Assembly: GCA_043228905.1 (NCBI GenBank)
Contig: JBHGNT010000008.1
Location: 3,286,001-3,350,000, forward strand
From: Azolla caroliniana
Lineage: Eukaryota; Polypodiophyta
Direction: 5' to 3'
DNA: 64,000 nucleotides
Shown here in pieces: positions 49,290 to 62,263 of this stretch. The number at the start of each line of letters is the position of its first letter. Position 1 is the stretch's first letter. The notes beneath the pieces were generated by a model. That model did not search any database, was not told where the DNA came from, and worked only from the letters and a program-made list of their open reading frames with translations. Both the position numbers and the translations under genes were made by a program.

Positions 49290-52200
49290 CATTTAACAAG
49301 CTAGTTAACTCTTCGTTGGCTCTTTATTTTTCTACTAGAACTTAATACTGGGGAAGTTAGTTTTCTCCTTTTATTTTTTCCCCGGACAAAACAAAAAACA
49401 CACATTTTTTTTTATCACCCACTTGGCCTCACTTTCGCCATGTCGATGTCGTCTTGTCTTTGTTGTGCTCATAACTGAATTGCCTCTCTGCTCTGCTTGA
49501 TTTGTGTTCGTAACGGGATTTCCTCGCATTTCCTCCATTCGATTCGTGTTTGTGACTCATTACCCCTAATATGATCAATGTTCCCCGATTTTATTAGCAG
49601 GAACCCATCGCCGGCTCACTCGGACTTGCTTTTTCCAGGGAAAACTCGCAGATCGAATTTAATATGGTCGTTGTCTGTACCAAATTCCTTTTAACTTTTC
49701 TAAGCTGGTCCCTTGTACACGACATTTTTTTCTTGTCCATGCATAGAAAGAACATTAGCTCATTATTGAAGAAATATGGCCTCGATATAGCAAAGCCACG
49801 AGCGTGCACGTACTTTGTTTCTCTCCCTTTCGTATTTAGGGTAGTTGTCTTGCGGTAAGCAATGTTTTTACTGACCCATGGGCACATGTCCACACACACA
49901 CACATGTAGTCGAACAAGTTTTGGATTTACTAGCGTTGGTACAAATCTATGCTATGTAAGTACTCGTTTTTAAAAGATTCCTCAACTTGAAGTATGGATA
50001 AAGGAAATATGTACATAAAATAGGCAATGTTAGCAAATTAACAATAAGAATCATTGATACAAAACAAAATATTCGAAGAAGGACTCTTCTAATGCTCTTT
50101 TTGGGTCCCATTGTGCATGTCTTCTAGCAGCTCGGGATGTCAAAGTATCGTCATAATCATCTCATGTTTCGACGCCTCATCAAGTAAACAAGTTGCAAGT
50201 TTGCAATGACATTCAATTCTAGAATTCTCTGTGCGTGTTTCTTTCTTGGTCTTGAATACTTTCAACTTGCCATCCTCCAATATTGCTATCCATGGATCTC
50301 CTTTTTGTGTTTTCTTCCCTTTCTCTATAGCAAGTTGCCACCACTTTCCAAATATTATTTGTCTAGGGTCCCTCATGTTGTCGTACCCCAAAGTTAGGAA
50401 GGTTGTTGCCTTCCAATGTTGTTTCTCCAAATTGCTTGGTGTACATAGGCCTTGTCATGTCATGTTTCTTTAGCGAAATGTTGTGCGTCTAGGCCCAAGA
50501 CTATCACTCCCCAGATTTGTTGGGAATCTTGCCAACTACGCAACTTGAACGTTGTCTCTCCCGATTCTGGTATGTGCTTTACTGTACCACGTCTTCCTCC
50601 ATCAACTTTTGACAAGTTACAATTACTTTACAACGTCAGTGTTGAAGGTCCCTACTATTTGGACTCTCATCCTCAATGTTGGGAACTTCAATGGTTATAA
50701 ATCTCTTAATACATCTTTGGCAATTGGTGATTTCTTCACTTGTCTTCCTTTATCTTTTGCAAGTTGCTACCACTTTTCCAATGAAAGTTGTTTTGTCTAA
50801 GTTTTCTCTACCTTTCCTCTACAATTCTAGGCAACTTGCTACCTTCCTCTTGTACATCTTTAACTTCCTTGAAGTAATTTCTTCTCATTTCTTCCTCCAA
50901 TACCAAAAAATTGTTACTACTTCCCTATGTTATATGTCTAGGGTCCCTCTTCTTAATTTTGTCTCCAGTGTTATGCAACTTGCCAACTTCCAATGTTGTC
51001 TCTAATAAAATGTCTTGGCAGTCTCGTGCCACATTACAACTATGTAGAATGTTTTGATTCATATTTATGTGGACTTTTACTAGGGTGCTTATAAAAGAGC
51101 ATAGTTGCAAGCACCAAAATACCAGAATTGTCAAACTCGTGACACATTTATCAATGCAAAGTTGTTACGATATCTTGCCTTGTCTTATTAACATGTACTA
51201 CAATAAATGTCTGATCTATAATGCTTATAGAAATTTTTGTATGTAGCATGAAAATTGTAAATACAATGTAGACTCACACCCTTCTTTATACAAGTGGTAT
51301 TGTCACTTACCATGCAATCGTGACATGGGATATCGACATATGAAATCCTTTTCGTCCAATTTATGAAATTGAGACTATCAAAATACATTGATCCTCTGAA
51401 CATTGGTCATTATAACCACCTACATCAAATCATGGAGAAGATTGGTATGAATATGTAAGGAAACATGTACTATGCCGCTGCCAAACTATGCATATTGAGT
51501 GAATATACAATGTAATGTATGTCATTGATACGTCAAATGATATGCCTTCATTCCATACACTAATATGTTCATCCTAATGAGCTTTTTTTATTAATTTTTT
51601 TTTCTAGAAAATATGTGGAATTTGATGCACAACTATGTATATATAGTTGTAATGAATGTCTTGTTAATTGTGCAGCAAGACCCTCTCTCTTTTTCATTGT
51701 AGTAGTGGTTCTAAGTTTTGAGGGGCAAGTTTGGGGATGGCTAAGAACCAAGTGTTTGTTTTGTTGGTATATGTAAAATGGTGGTAATATAGTTCTCTTC
51801 TACACAACAAACATGTTGTTCAATCTCCTCCTTTAAGAACCAGAAGATGATGCTACAACAAGTGGCTTTTGTTTGGCAAAGGGGAGAGAAACATATTTGA
51901 GAAAGAGAGTATCTAGACTTGCAAGTTAAGGAGGAAGTACGTGATTGTGACATTCAATTACAAGTATAGATACAATGTATCCCTTGTGGTTCACTGTATT
52001 TTGTACTTTGATAGAGAAAGGTAGACATTAAAGATCCAAAACTTTTTAGAATCACATTGCACAAACGGATTTCAATGGTTCTATTTAGCAAGTTGCACCC
52101 CACATCATGTCGTGTGCTTGAATTCATATTATTTTTATCCTACCTTAGGTGTGCCCAAGCTAGCCTTGTTAGGAATTGAAAACTAGAATTTATATACGGC

Positions 52201-55200
52201 ATTAACTAGACAGAGTGTTTCCACTTTTAGTCTCTGAATAAACTGGATTAGCAAGCAGTTACAAGTTCACATTAATGATATGCATTATCATTGAATCTTT
52301 GCTCACAAAGGGGTTCTAATAAAACAACAATAATAAATATCAAATTATCCAAGTCCCTATATCACAATATCATCCATAGTTCAAAAATTTATGTTGCGAT
52401 GTTATATATCCATGATTCACTTTGTAATTATGAGAAATATATCATTTTAGCTCGTCTCATTGTGCTCACACCCTTAGAATTGGCTTCTAGTGAATGTCAG
52501 TTCATCAACATATCTATGCTCTAAAGTTCATGTAAGATAGTAAACAATTGCTTACAATCACTATTCTAAAACTTGATTGCCAAATCATTGAAAGAAGATT
52601 GATTGAACCCAGCATGTGGATATCTTAGGTCATTTTTTGTTAATTACCCTAAATTTCATGTTTGTTGATGCAAATTGCTTTTCTAAATATCATGCACACT
52701 ACAAAAGCAACTAATTACAAATGTGCCCGAGGATTTCCCAATTTCCGAAGTTAATTTAGTTGCTACCACATTGACTTGCTCACAATTGCTTTAAGTTAGC
52801 TTGAAAATTCAAGTTGTGCTTATCACGTAGATGAGAATGAAACAATACAAGATCACTTATGTGGCAATGTAGGAAGGGGTTTGACCTTCATTAAGTCTTA
52901 ACATAAATCATTATTTTTTTCTCAATTGCAAGCAAACGTATATGAATTTCATTGTTCATCTTATTTGAAAGTGATTGTCTTTCTTGTTAAGGAAGCATGA
53001 GTCAAAAAAAGATTGTATTGTGTGTGTATGCTAGAGACATAAATTTTGAAACGTTTGACACTATAATATGTAGTGTCTTCATACAAAAGTAAAAGCTTGT
53101 AAAAACTAGAACTTACAACTATTACTTTTTATAGAAGAATCTAGAAAATTACAAAACAAACAAATATAGGTTGTAGGACAAATACATAGCATGGAAAGAT
53201 TGTGGGATCATGAACTTAATATTTGTGATGTATTGACATGTCAGACTTGTTACGTTCCACCAGATGGATGCTGAAGATAACGATGATGTTCCACAAGACT
53301 GTAGATATGACCAACAATCCCCACGATAAGTTAAAATTGGCTCATTAATGCATGTGGTCCAACCCTATCAATTAACATTTCGACATCATATCATGTTTTC
53401 TAGTAATATGATCTTTTCATGATAGTAGACAAATAAGTAAGGTAAGTAGGCCTAAGACACCCCATCTAGTTGTGAATGGAGTAATCAACACCACACACGA
53501 AACCACATAAAAAAGGTTCTACATTGAATCGAATCATATTGATGAATTAAAGTTAATCCTAATATTACATGAACTTGGCAACTCTAAAGTTTCATTGTTC
53601 ACATGGAAATTAACCATTGTTTATTTCAAATCATGTCTTTACAATAGCTACTTATACTCATAAGCTTAACACAAGTTTATTCACGAGAATAAAAGTGAGC
53701 TCTTGATTAAAAGATTGAGATGTTAATAAAAGTGAGATGGAATGAGTAGGGTGAAATAGAAAAATATCAATTCCATGGCAATGTAATACCACCAATGATT
53801 ACAAACAAGACAAGTCATCCACATCATTCATACCTTCATCGTCAACACTTGTAATGATTAAATGAATGCCTCCACACAATGTGCTTTTTAATATGAGGAA
53901 CTATTGGCATTGATTGAATAAAAAGGATAAGTAGACCAATTAACAAAATAACGTTGATTTGCTAGATCCATTGGGGTTAGTAAACTAACACATCTGAGTA
54001 ATATTGAAGTTCTAACACAAGTTGTGCAATGTGTTTGATTCAGAGTGAACAATCATAGATAGATGACAACAACTATGATATAAATGTGGTTCCCAAAGAC
54101 TCAACTATGGGTATCATTAATAACAGGTGAATCATGAATGAGTTCATCGACTCTCCCTTGCGTTAAGTTATTACTCATCGAGGGTAGCCCCCATAGTTAA
54201 AGAGAAAATGTTTTGACATTGAAGATTGGTGTTGAGATGAAAGATGAATGCATGAGGCTAAGGAAGCATATAAACTATGGATTGATTGCGTGGGAAAGAT
54301 CATTGAATGAAAGCAAATAGATGCAAAATTAGTTGTGTGATGAGTTTAAGACCATAAAAGTGACATAAAAAAGTTACACGACTCAATAGCTAAGGTGGGG
54401 GAGGGATAGGGGATCCACATAATCTACTTATAGATTTGGCATTTCAAATAAGGTCCTTTATGAAAGTCTTAAGAGTTTTGTTTTTATTTATCGCCATCTC
54501 ATGTCCTTACATGGGGAGGGTAAAAACAGAGAAAAAGAAAGAGGTCTAAATGTAACGTGTGACCCGCTTTTGTGATTGGTTTCAATATTTTGGCAACTTT
54601 TTTTTTTTCTTTGTCGATTCTGGAATTGAAAAGCAATTGGAGCATGTTATATGCATTTTAGTTGATACATCCACGTGGGTTTCTCATGGCTTGTGGACTT
54701 GTCACGTGACTTCCCATGGCCCTACTATTGTGTCTACCACAACCACCCCTAGCACCATGTCCTCGCACGCGACTAAAGTCTGGATGACTTGCATTGCAAT
54801 TATCAGCTATAACCAAGTGGAAACAAGGAAAATTCACATGTACATGCTATATACAAAAACTATATGACAATGCAAAAGACCCTCTTGAATTATTTTATTA
54901 AACCATATGACAACACAAATAACCCTTGTTATTCGACAACTATGGTGAGGGCCTTAGGGCAAGGTAAACCCTCTTAGGAGACATAGACATAGACATAAGT
55001 ATGGGACCGGTATGATTTCGATTCAATTTGGTTTCATGGCCTTGAAACTAAACATAATCAATTAAACCAAACAATTTAATGCTACTAAGCCATTTAAGCC
55101 AAACTGTTGAAACCCAAACCACTTTAACCAAACCGTTTAGGGAAAGGTGAAACAATGTTGTTTAAACCAAACCATTTAAGTCAAATTAAATAAATAAATA

Positions 55201-55780
55201 AATATTAAAGTTAAATTAATTAAATAATTAGACATAAAAAACCATTATGTTAATTAAAACAATAAACCATTAAAGAAATTTAAAAAGATTAAGTAAAAAT
55301 CTAGAAACCATTAAAATGAGTCACCTAAACAAATAAATAGATAAATCAAACCATTTACTTTGAAGCGTATGTGTGTATGCAGAAACGTGTGAGGACCTGT
55401 TTTCGTACCCGGGAAACAACACAGAAAGTAGGAAGGCGGAGACTTATACAGATTCAAGCTTTAATGGAAAGCTTTATTCCGTTCTATCTCTCTCTCTGAG
55501 ATTCGATACAAAATGAACAAGAGGGTCATCTTTACAACATTAGGTTATTGCTTATATACTAAGCCCTAACTTATGGACGAGTTCACTCTAGGACCGATAC
55601 AAGTTGGAAGGAGTCGGCCTTTTATGCCAGCAAACTCCCCTGTAAAAGGACTACTCTTTCCTGCATGCACAAGTGTTTGGGGTTATCTCCCCCATAAGCC
55701 TAGATTACAAAATTGATCTAAGTTTATATTACAAGTCGGTTGGCATGCAACCAAGTCAGTTGAGGTACAATGTGTCGTTT
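49290..55780. other. Long intergenic region, no gene recognised
   Basis: About 6.5 kb. The portion at about 50150-51020 contains degenerate internal repeats around caagttgc/acttgcca and tgtctagggtccct. The rest is AT-rich without recognisable domains. The stretch at 55030-55340 is rich in AAACCA and TTTAA motifs, compositionally like an old transposon or simple repeat. 55380-55780 may be decayed LTR sequence, but I could not find ends. Confidence 0.45.
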
Positions 55781-55789
55781 ATGAAAAGA

Positions 55790-56378
55790 ATATGCGGAAT
55801 AGTGCTCGGCCACAATTGAGTCTTCAGTCACTTAATGACAATCAAACACAGAAAAAATTGAGAAATGGAAGTAAGTACACAAATAGAAGAGAATGCACAG
55901 GATGTAACGTGGAAAACCGTAAATGGGAAAAACCACGGGAGTTCACAAACTCCACCTATCACTATGTCGAGAGGAATACAATAGGTAAACACGGAGGCAA
56001 CGACCTCGTGCTCAAAATCTTTGCCTGGCGATGGTTACAACAGAGACTCACTCTGTCTCTGTCTCTCTTTCCCTCTACTATGCTCTGTACAATAGTTACA
56101 CCAATAACTCTATACAAAATAATGACAACACAATGATTCACTCTCACACAGTTTGTTTGCCCTAGGTCATATTTATACTAATATGACATTAGGACTATTT
56201 ACAGATATAACCCCAATGGGCTCTCAAAAACATATTTCCATATATGTCCCTTCATCCGGTGAGAGGTTCTCACCGGGCCTACGTCATCCGGTTCTCACCG
56301 GGTACACATCATCCGGTTGTCACCGGGTCTTCCTTGCCGGGTACTCATATCCCATCCGGAGGGACCAAAATCCTAACA
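55790..56378 (-). mobile_element. LTR of a copia element, minus orientation
   Basis: The reverse complement starts TGTTAGGATTTTGGTCCCTCC at 56378. It contains the same blocks as the young element's LTR: the CCGGATGGGAT start, a TATAAATATGACCTAGGGCAAACA promoter-like segment, a CCCGTGGTTTTTCCCATTT segment, and GGCCGAGCAC near the end. It is also closely similar over about 290 bp to the plus-oriented LTR at 63461. The terminal few bases at the 55790 side are diverged, so the outer boundary is approximate. Confidence 0.85.
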
Positions 56379-56455
56379 AACTCCCCCTTCACTCCGGCAT
56401 GGGATGCCTTGTCAATCCGATCCACTTCTTGCCTACTCCCAAAATTATTCCTTAC
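56379..56455 (-). mobile_element. Polypurine tract and 3' coding end of the minus copia
   Basis: Just inside the minus LTR is GTGAAGGGGGAGTTT (minus strand), the polypurine tract. It is preceded by codons ending GLTRHPMPE-stop, homologous to the GLERHPMPK-stop end of the young copia. Homology stops after about 75 bp, so only the 3' end of this element remains next to its LTR. Confidence 0.75.
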
Positions 56456-56595
56456 GAGGAATATCATTCCTATGGCCTCTCGGTGTCCTCACCGTTACGG
56501 CCATGTTGTGCGTAACTGTTTTACGCACCCAACCACACACCGAATGTTGAGCTTGTCTCTCAACACGATACAAGTATGTATTTGACTCAGAAAAA

Positions 56596-57456
56596 CCCAA
56601 GTACAAAGCTTGGCCTCTCGCAAAGGGATTCAAACAAGAATACGGGGTCAACTATGACGAGATATTTTCCCTAGTAGTCAAAATGACCACCGTCCGACTC
56701 CTACTAGGGGTTGTAGCGACAGAAGGCCTAGAGCTTGAGTAGATGGATGTCAAGACGACATTGCTATATGGAGATCTGGAAGAAGACATATATATGTCTC
56801 AACCAAAAGGCTTGACGACGACGACGGGGGAGGACAGTCACCTCATATGTCGACTAAAGAAAAGTCTTTATGGCTTGAAACAAGTGCCGAGGATGTGATA
56901 CCAGAAGTTTGACTCCTACATTAGGCAACTTGGATATCGCCGAGCAGACTCAGATCCATGTATGTATATTCGGCAACTGGCTGACGAGTCCAGGATCTAT
57001 CTGATCCTATATGTCGACGACATGTTGATTGCAGGAAGCAATCAAGTAGAGATTGGAAAGCTGAAGCGGAGCCTTCACGACGAGTTTGCGATGAAGGAAC
57101 TCGGACAAGCCCGACACATACTGGGCATGAGGATAGTGCGAAATCGGATGACAAAGACTCTTCGTCTCTTCTAGTCCGATTACATCCAAAAAGTGTTGAA
57201 GCGCTTCAACATGGAGAATGCGAAGCCGACACTAACACTGGTTCCGACGTCGATCCGACTATCAGACAGAGATGGAGAGAGAGCTTAATGGAAAGATACC
57301 CTACGCATCAGCAATAGGAAGTATCATGTACGCAATGGTAGCGACCCGACCCGACATAGCCTATGTTGTAGGGGAGGTCAGCCGGTACATGTCAAACCCA
57401 GGATGGAAGCATTGGGAGGCCGTCAAGCACATCCTCGGATGCACAACTGACTTTTG
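56596..57456 (+). pseudogene. Older copia pol relic, reverse transcriptase part
   Basis: Reverse-transcriptase domain of a Ty1/copia polyprotein, inactivated by in-frame stops at 56740, 56895 and 57172 and by later frame changes. Visible blocks are [30 protein letters not shown], the YVDDMLIAG catalytic box, and FAMKELGQARHILGM. It is broken at 57456 by the insertion of the younger element and resumes at 62906. It is more diverged than its neighbour and belongs to a different copia lineage, judging by its different pol residues. Confidence 0.9.
57452..57456 (+). other. Target site duplication, left copy (TTTTG)
   Basis: TTTTG directly precedes the TGTTGGG terminus of the 5' LTR. The same five bases follow the 3' LTR at 62901-62905, marking a single integration event. 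Confidence 0.93.
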
Positions 57457-58149
57457 TGTTGGGATTTCGGTCCCTCCGGATGGGATGTCCGGAGATGAAT
57501 GACGGCAAGCCCGGTTGCGGTTACGGAACCGGAGGATGAAGAAGACCCCGGCTACGGAGCCGGATGAAGAAGACCCCGGCTACGGAGCCGGATGATGAAG
57601 ACCCCGGCTACGGAGCCGGATGAAGAAGACCCCGGCTACGGAGCCGGATGATGAAGACCCTGGCTACGGAGCCGGATGACGAATGTACCCGGAAAGAAAT
57701 CCGGATGCGGGGACATATTTATGAATATGTTTGCCAAGGGTCCTTGAGGCCATATTTGTAAATAGCCCGAAAGTCATATGTGTATAAATATGACTTAGGG
57801 CAAACAGTTTTTGTTGTTGCTCATCTTTCTGTTTTCCACTTAGAGGGAGCGAAGTGAGAGCAGCCGAGAGAGAGAGAGAGAGAGACGAAGAGGTCGTTGC
57901 CTCAGTGTATTACCGCCGCCTGTGGCGAAGACAGTGAGCTCAAGGTTGTTGCCTTGAAGCTTCACCATTGTACATCTCTGTTCATAGTGATAGTTGGAGT
58001 TTGAGGACTCCCGTGGTTTTTCCCATTTAGGGTTTTCCACGTGAAATATCCTGTGTATTCTTCTCTCTATTGTCTTCGTGTACTTTGTATTTCCTATTTT
58101 CTGTGAGTTGATCCTATTCCTCGGTTGGGGCCGAGCACTGTGCTCAACA
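57457..58149 (+). mobile_element. 5' LTR of young full-length copia
   Basis: A 693-bp LTR with TGTTG...CAACA ends. It holds five tandem 28-31-bp units built around AAGACCCCGGCTACGGAGCCGGATG (about 57537-57678). It also has a TATAAATA promoter-like box at 57783-57790 and a GA microsatellite at 57869-57887. The 3' LTR has only three of these units, which accounts for the 56-bp length difference. Outside the array I counted only three C/T differences. Confidence 0.96.
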
Positions 58150-58151
58150 AG

Positions 58152-58163
58152 TGGTATCAGAGC
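58152..58163 (+). other. Primer binding site (initiator Met tRNA type)
   Basis: TGGTATCAGAGC begins two bases after the 5' LTR. This is the standard complement of the 3' end of plant initiator methionine tRNA used to prime copia reverse transcription. Confidence 0.93.
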
Positions 58164-58179
58164 GACGGGAACACAGAAA

Positions 58180-61100
58180 ATGGAAGGCGGCGGTAGTGGG
58201 CCTCCGGGCATGATGGTGTTGAACTCGCAGAACTACGCCGACTGGAAGATAAAGATGGAGGATCTGCTCATCGTTCGGGACCTGTATGAACCGATCGACA
58301 GGTCGGAAATACCCAAGGGGGTACTTGAGACGGAATGGAGGCTTCTGAACCGGAAAGCCGTTGCAACCATTCGGCAATACGTCGACGTGAGCGTTCTGCA
58401 ACATGTGGCGAACGACACCAACGCATATGAGATGTGGCGGAAGCTGTCGAGCCTCTACGAGAGGAAGAATGCGTTGAACCGGACCTCCTTGATGAGGAAG
58501 ATAGTGAACCTCAAGTACCGGGACGGCGAGAGTATGGTGGAACACGTAAGCACGTTCATGGGATTCGTGAACCAGCTTGCGGCGATCAAGTTCCCGCTGG
58601 AGGATGCAATGCAAGCCATCATTCTGATGTGTACATTGCCGGAAAGCTGGGAGAACTTGGTGGTGACTCTCAGCACCTCCTGCACCGAAGATAACTTGTC
58701 CCTACAAACGGTAAAGACAAGTATCTTGAACGAAGAAGCGCGTCGGAGAGATAAAGAACCGGCCTCCGACTCGAAGGCGCTGCTTACCGAATCGGAACGG
58801 GGAAGACAACGGAACCGGAGTCCGCAAAGACGGGAGAAGTCGGGGACCCGGTCGCAGTCAAGAGGAAGGCCCACATGCTTCCACTGTGGGAAGCCGGGGC
58901 ACTTCCGGAAGAACTGTCGGCATTACCGAAAAGACAACGGAACCAACGGTACCGATTCGAAGAAGTCACCGGAGCGAAACGGTGCATACCGGGGAGCCAC
59001 GGACCGGAGAGGTCCGGATCGGCGAGGGCAGGACCGGAAAGGAACGACGGCACTCGCGGCAAGTGAAGAGGAGATAATGCTCATTACCGAAGAGAGGGAG
59101 CTGAACCTTGCCGGTGAAGAGATGACCTGGGTGGTCGATTCCGGAGCGTCGTTCCACCTGACCCCGGAGAAGAAATACTTCTCATCCTACACAGCCGGGG
59201 AGCACGGCTGTGTCCGGATGGGAAATGAAGGTACATGCCGGATTGCCGGCATAGGAGACGTGTGGCTGATGACATCAACCGGATGCAAGATGCTGCTGAA
59301 GGATGTCCGACACGTTCCGGAGGTTCGATTGAACCTGATTTCGGCCGGGAGGCTAGATGATGAAGGCTACACAGGTAGCATCCGGAACGGCGTAATGAAG
59401 TTCAGCAAGGGGAGCCTGATAGTGGCTCGGGCCCGGAAAGTCAACACACTGTACCTTATGAATGCCCGGTTGTGTCCGGAAGAGTTGAACGTGGCAGCCG
59501 ACACTGCCGGTGAGCTGTGGCACAAGAGACTGTGCCACATGAGTGAGAAGGGGATGAAGAGGCTTGCAGAAGACAACCTCATTCCAGTGAAGCACGTGCA
59601 CCTGGAGAAGTGCACCGATTGCCTGGCCGGTAAGCAGAACCGAACCTCCTTCCACTCAAGGCCACCGACGAGACGTAGCGCACCATTGGAGTTGGTGCAC
59701 ACTGACGTGTGTCAAGTAGAAACGAAGTCACATGGCGGAGCCCAGTACTTCGTGACATTCATTGATGACCACAGCCGGAAGCTGTGGACGGCACCGTTGA
59801 AGACAAAGGACCAAGTTTTGTCCGTCTTCAAAGAACTCCACGTGAGAGTGGAAAGGGAATCCGGCAAGAAGCTGAAGGCGATACGAGCGGATAACGGAGG
59901 GGAATACCGGGGGCAGTTCGCGGAGTACTGTCGCTCGAAGGGAATCCGGCTCGAGTTTACAGTGCCGAAGACGCCGGAACTGAACAGGCTGGCCGAGAGG
60001 ATGAACCGGACCATAATGGAGAGGGTCCGGAGTATGCTGGCACATGCGAAATTACCCAAGGGATTTTGGGCTGAGGCAATGTCGACGGCGACATATGTGA
60101 TAAATAGATCACCCTCAGTACCCCTAGATGGAGACACGCCACAGAGAGTGTGGACCGGTAAGGAAGTGTCCAACCGACATCTGAAGGTATTCGGGTGTCT
60201 CGCATATGTGCATGTGGCAAAGGACCGGAGAGGAAAGCTAGATCCAAAGACCCGGCCATGCATATTCCTCGGTTACGACGACGACGAGTTCGGCTACCGA
60301 GTATGGGACCCGGTCGACAAGAAGATATTCAGGAGTCGAGATATCATCTTCATGGAGGACAAGACACTCGCCGACTGGGAGTCGGAGAAGAAGATGAAGA
60401 GCTCCAAGTCGACCGGTGAGAATCAACTCTACGAGGAGCAGTCCCGACCGGCAAGGGACCGGTTAACACTCGAAGATCCGGCCGAAGACGGTGAAGAAAC
60501 ATAACTGGCCGAAGAAGATGAAAATGATACCGGAACCGGCCCCGATCCCGAAATGGATTCGGATGAAGAGGAAACGGAGGAGCCGGTTGCCGAAGCTCCG
60601 GAACGGAGATATCCTCTAAGAGAGAGAAGGGCCCCCCGGAGATTTCCGGAACCAGAGCACGTGCTGCTAACCGACGAGGGGGAGCCGGAGAGCTTTGAAG
60701 AAGCGAAGCATGACACCCATAGCCGCAGGTGGCTAAGTGCCATGCAGGAGGAGATGGATTCCCTGCATGAGAACCACACATATGAACTTGTGGAGTTGCC
60801 GAAAGGAAAACGGGCACTCCGTAACAAGTGGGTGTTCAAGCTGAAACCGGGAGATGCCGGAAACCCCCCGAGATACAAAGCCAGGATCGTGGTGAAGGGG
60901 TTCCAGCAGAAGAAGGGCGTCGACTTCGACGAGATATTTGCCCCGGTAGTGAAGATGACCTCCATCCGGACGGTGCTGAGCATAGCGGCAAGCATGGACC
61001 TCGAGGTAGAACAGATGGACGTGAAGACGGCATTCCTTCACGGTGACCTCGAAGAAGAGATATACATGCAGCAACCGGAAGGATTCGAGAAGAAAGAGAA

Positions 61101-62253
61101 GGAGCACTTGGTATGCCGGTTGAAGAAGAGCCTTTATGGTTTGAAGCAGGCTCCCCGGCAGTGGTACCGAAAGTTTGACTCCTTCATGACCGATGAAGGG
61201 TACCACAAAACGCAGTCCGACCACTGCGTGTTTGTGAAGAAGTTCGACGGAGGAGACTCTCTAATACTCCTCCTGTACGTGGACGACATGTTGATCGTCG
61301 GACGGGACCAGGTCAAGATACGGATGCTGAAGAAGGCTCTTCACCGAACCTTCTCAATGAAAGACCTGGGTCCGGCGAGGCAAATACTAGGGATGCACAT
61401 CATCCGGGACCGGAAGAAGAAGCAGTTGTGGCTGTCACAGGAGAAGTACGTGACAAAGGTGCTTCACCGGTTCAACATGTCGGAAGCAAGACCGGTCGGT
61501 TCAACCCTCCCGGCAAACTGCAAGTTGTCCAGCAAGCAAAGCCCCAAGACAAAGGCTGAGAAGGAGGACATGATGAAAGTACCATATGCCTCTGCCGTCG
61601 GAAGCTTGATGTACGCAATGGTGTGTACCCGACCGGACATTGGATACGCAGTCGGAGTGGTGAGTCGGTATATGAGTAATCCCGGCAAAGAGCACTGGAA
61701 CGCGGTCAAGTGGATACTCCGATACCTGAAAGGCACGGCAAATGTGTGCCTCCGATTCGGCTCCGGTAAGCCCGAACTCGACGGCTTTACCGATTCGGAT
61801 ATGTCGGCTGATGCAGATACCAGCCGGTCTACATCCGGGTATGTGATGACGTATGCAGGGGGAGCTGTTTCATGGCAGTCGAGGCTGCAGAAGACGGTTG
61901 CGTTGTCAACCACGGAGGCGGAGTACATGGCGGCTGTTGAAGCCGGCAAGGAAATAATATGGATGAAGGACTTCATTAGAGAGCTCGGTATCCGGCAGGA
62001 GGAGTATCGACTCTACTGCGACAGTCAGAGTGCCATCCACCTTGCGAAGAACGCGGCCTATCACTCCCGGACGAAACACATCCAGCGTAGATACCACTGG
62101 ATCCGGGAAAGGATAGAAGACCAGGAGTTCGCGCTGACGAAGATCCACACGGACGAGAACGGGTCAGACATGCTGACCAAAGTGCTCACACCCGACAAGC
62201 TGGAAGCGTGCCGGAAGAGGGTCGGACTGGAGAGACATCCCATGCCGAAGTGA
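58180..62253 (+). CDS. Copia gag-pol polyprotein, interrupted by one in-frame stop
   Basis: One frame of 1358 codons from ATG 58180 to TGA 62253, interrupted only by TAA at 60502-60504. In order it shows a gag domain, a CCHC knuckle (CFHCGKPGHFRKNCR), protease with VVDSGASFHLTP, the HKRLCHMS...CTDC zinc-binding region before integrase, and integrase with LVHTDVC, RADNGGEY and a downstream AERMNRT glutamate (D,D,E). After the stop come RT (QMDVKTAFLHGDLEEEIYMQ, LLYVDDMLIVG), then RNase H (FTDSDMSADADTSRSTSGY, STTEAEYMA). It packages, copies and integrates the element. The stop lies in the linker between integrase and RT, so no full-length RT should be made unless it is read through. Codon use is GC-rich, unlike the surrounding DNA. 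Confidence 0.95.
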
Positions 62254-62263
62254 AGGGGGAGTT
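62254..62263 (+). other. Polypurine tract of young copia
   Basis: AGGGGGAG follows the gag-pol stop and ends just before the TGTTGGG start of the 3' LTR. It is the plus-strand priming site. Confidence 0.9.

Noticed and set aside
48708-49345. Open frames on both strands in the purine tract
   Set aside because: Low-complexity Phe/Leu or Lys-rich peptides caused by GCAAAA repeats.
50140-51134. Cluster of short open frames on both strands
   Set aside because: They overlap degenerate local repeats and show no conserved motif or exon structure.
56153-56585. Open frames across the minus LTR
   Set aside because: They are LTR sequence read in either direction. The same peptides recur at 63387-63982 because the LTR is repeated.
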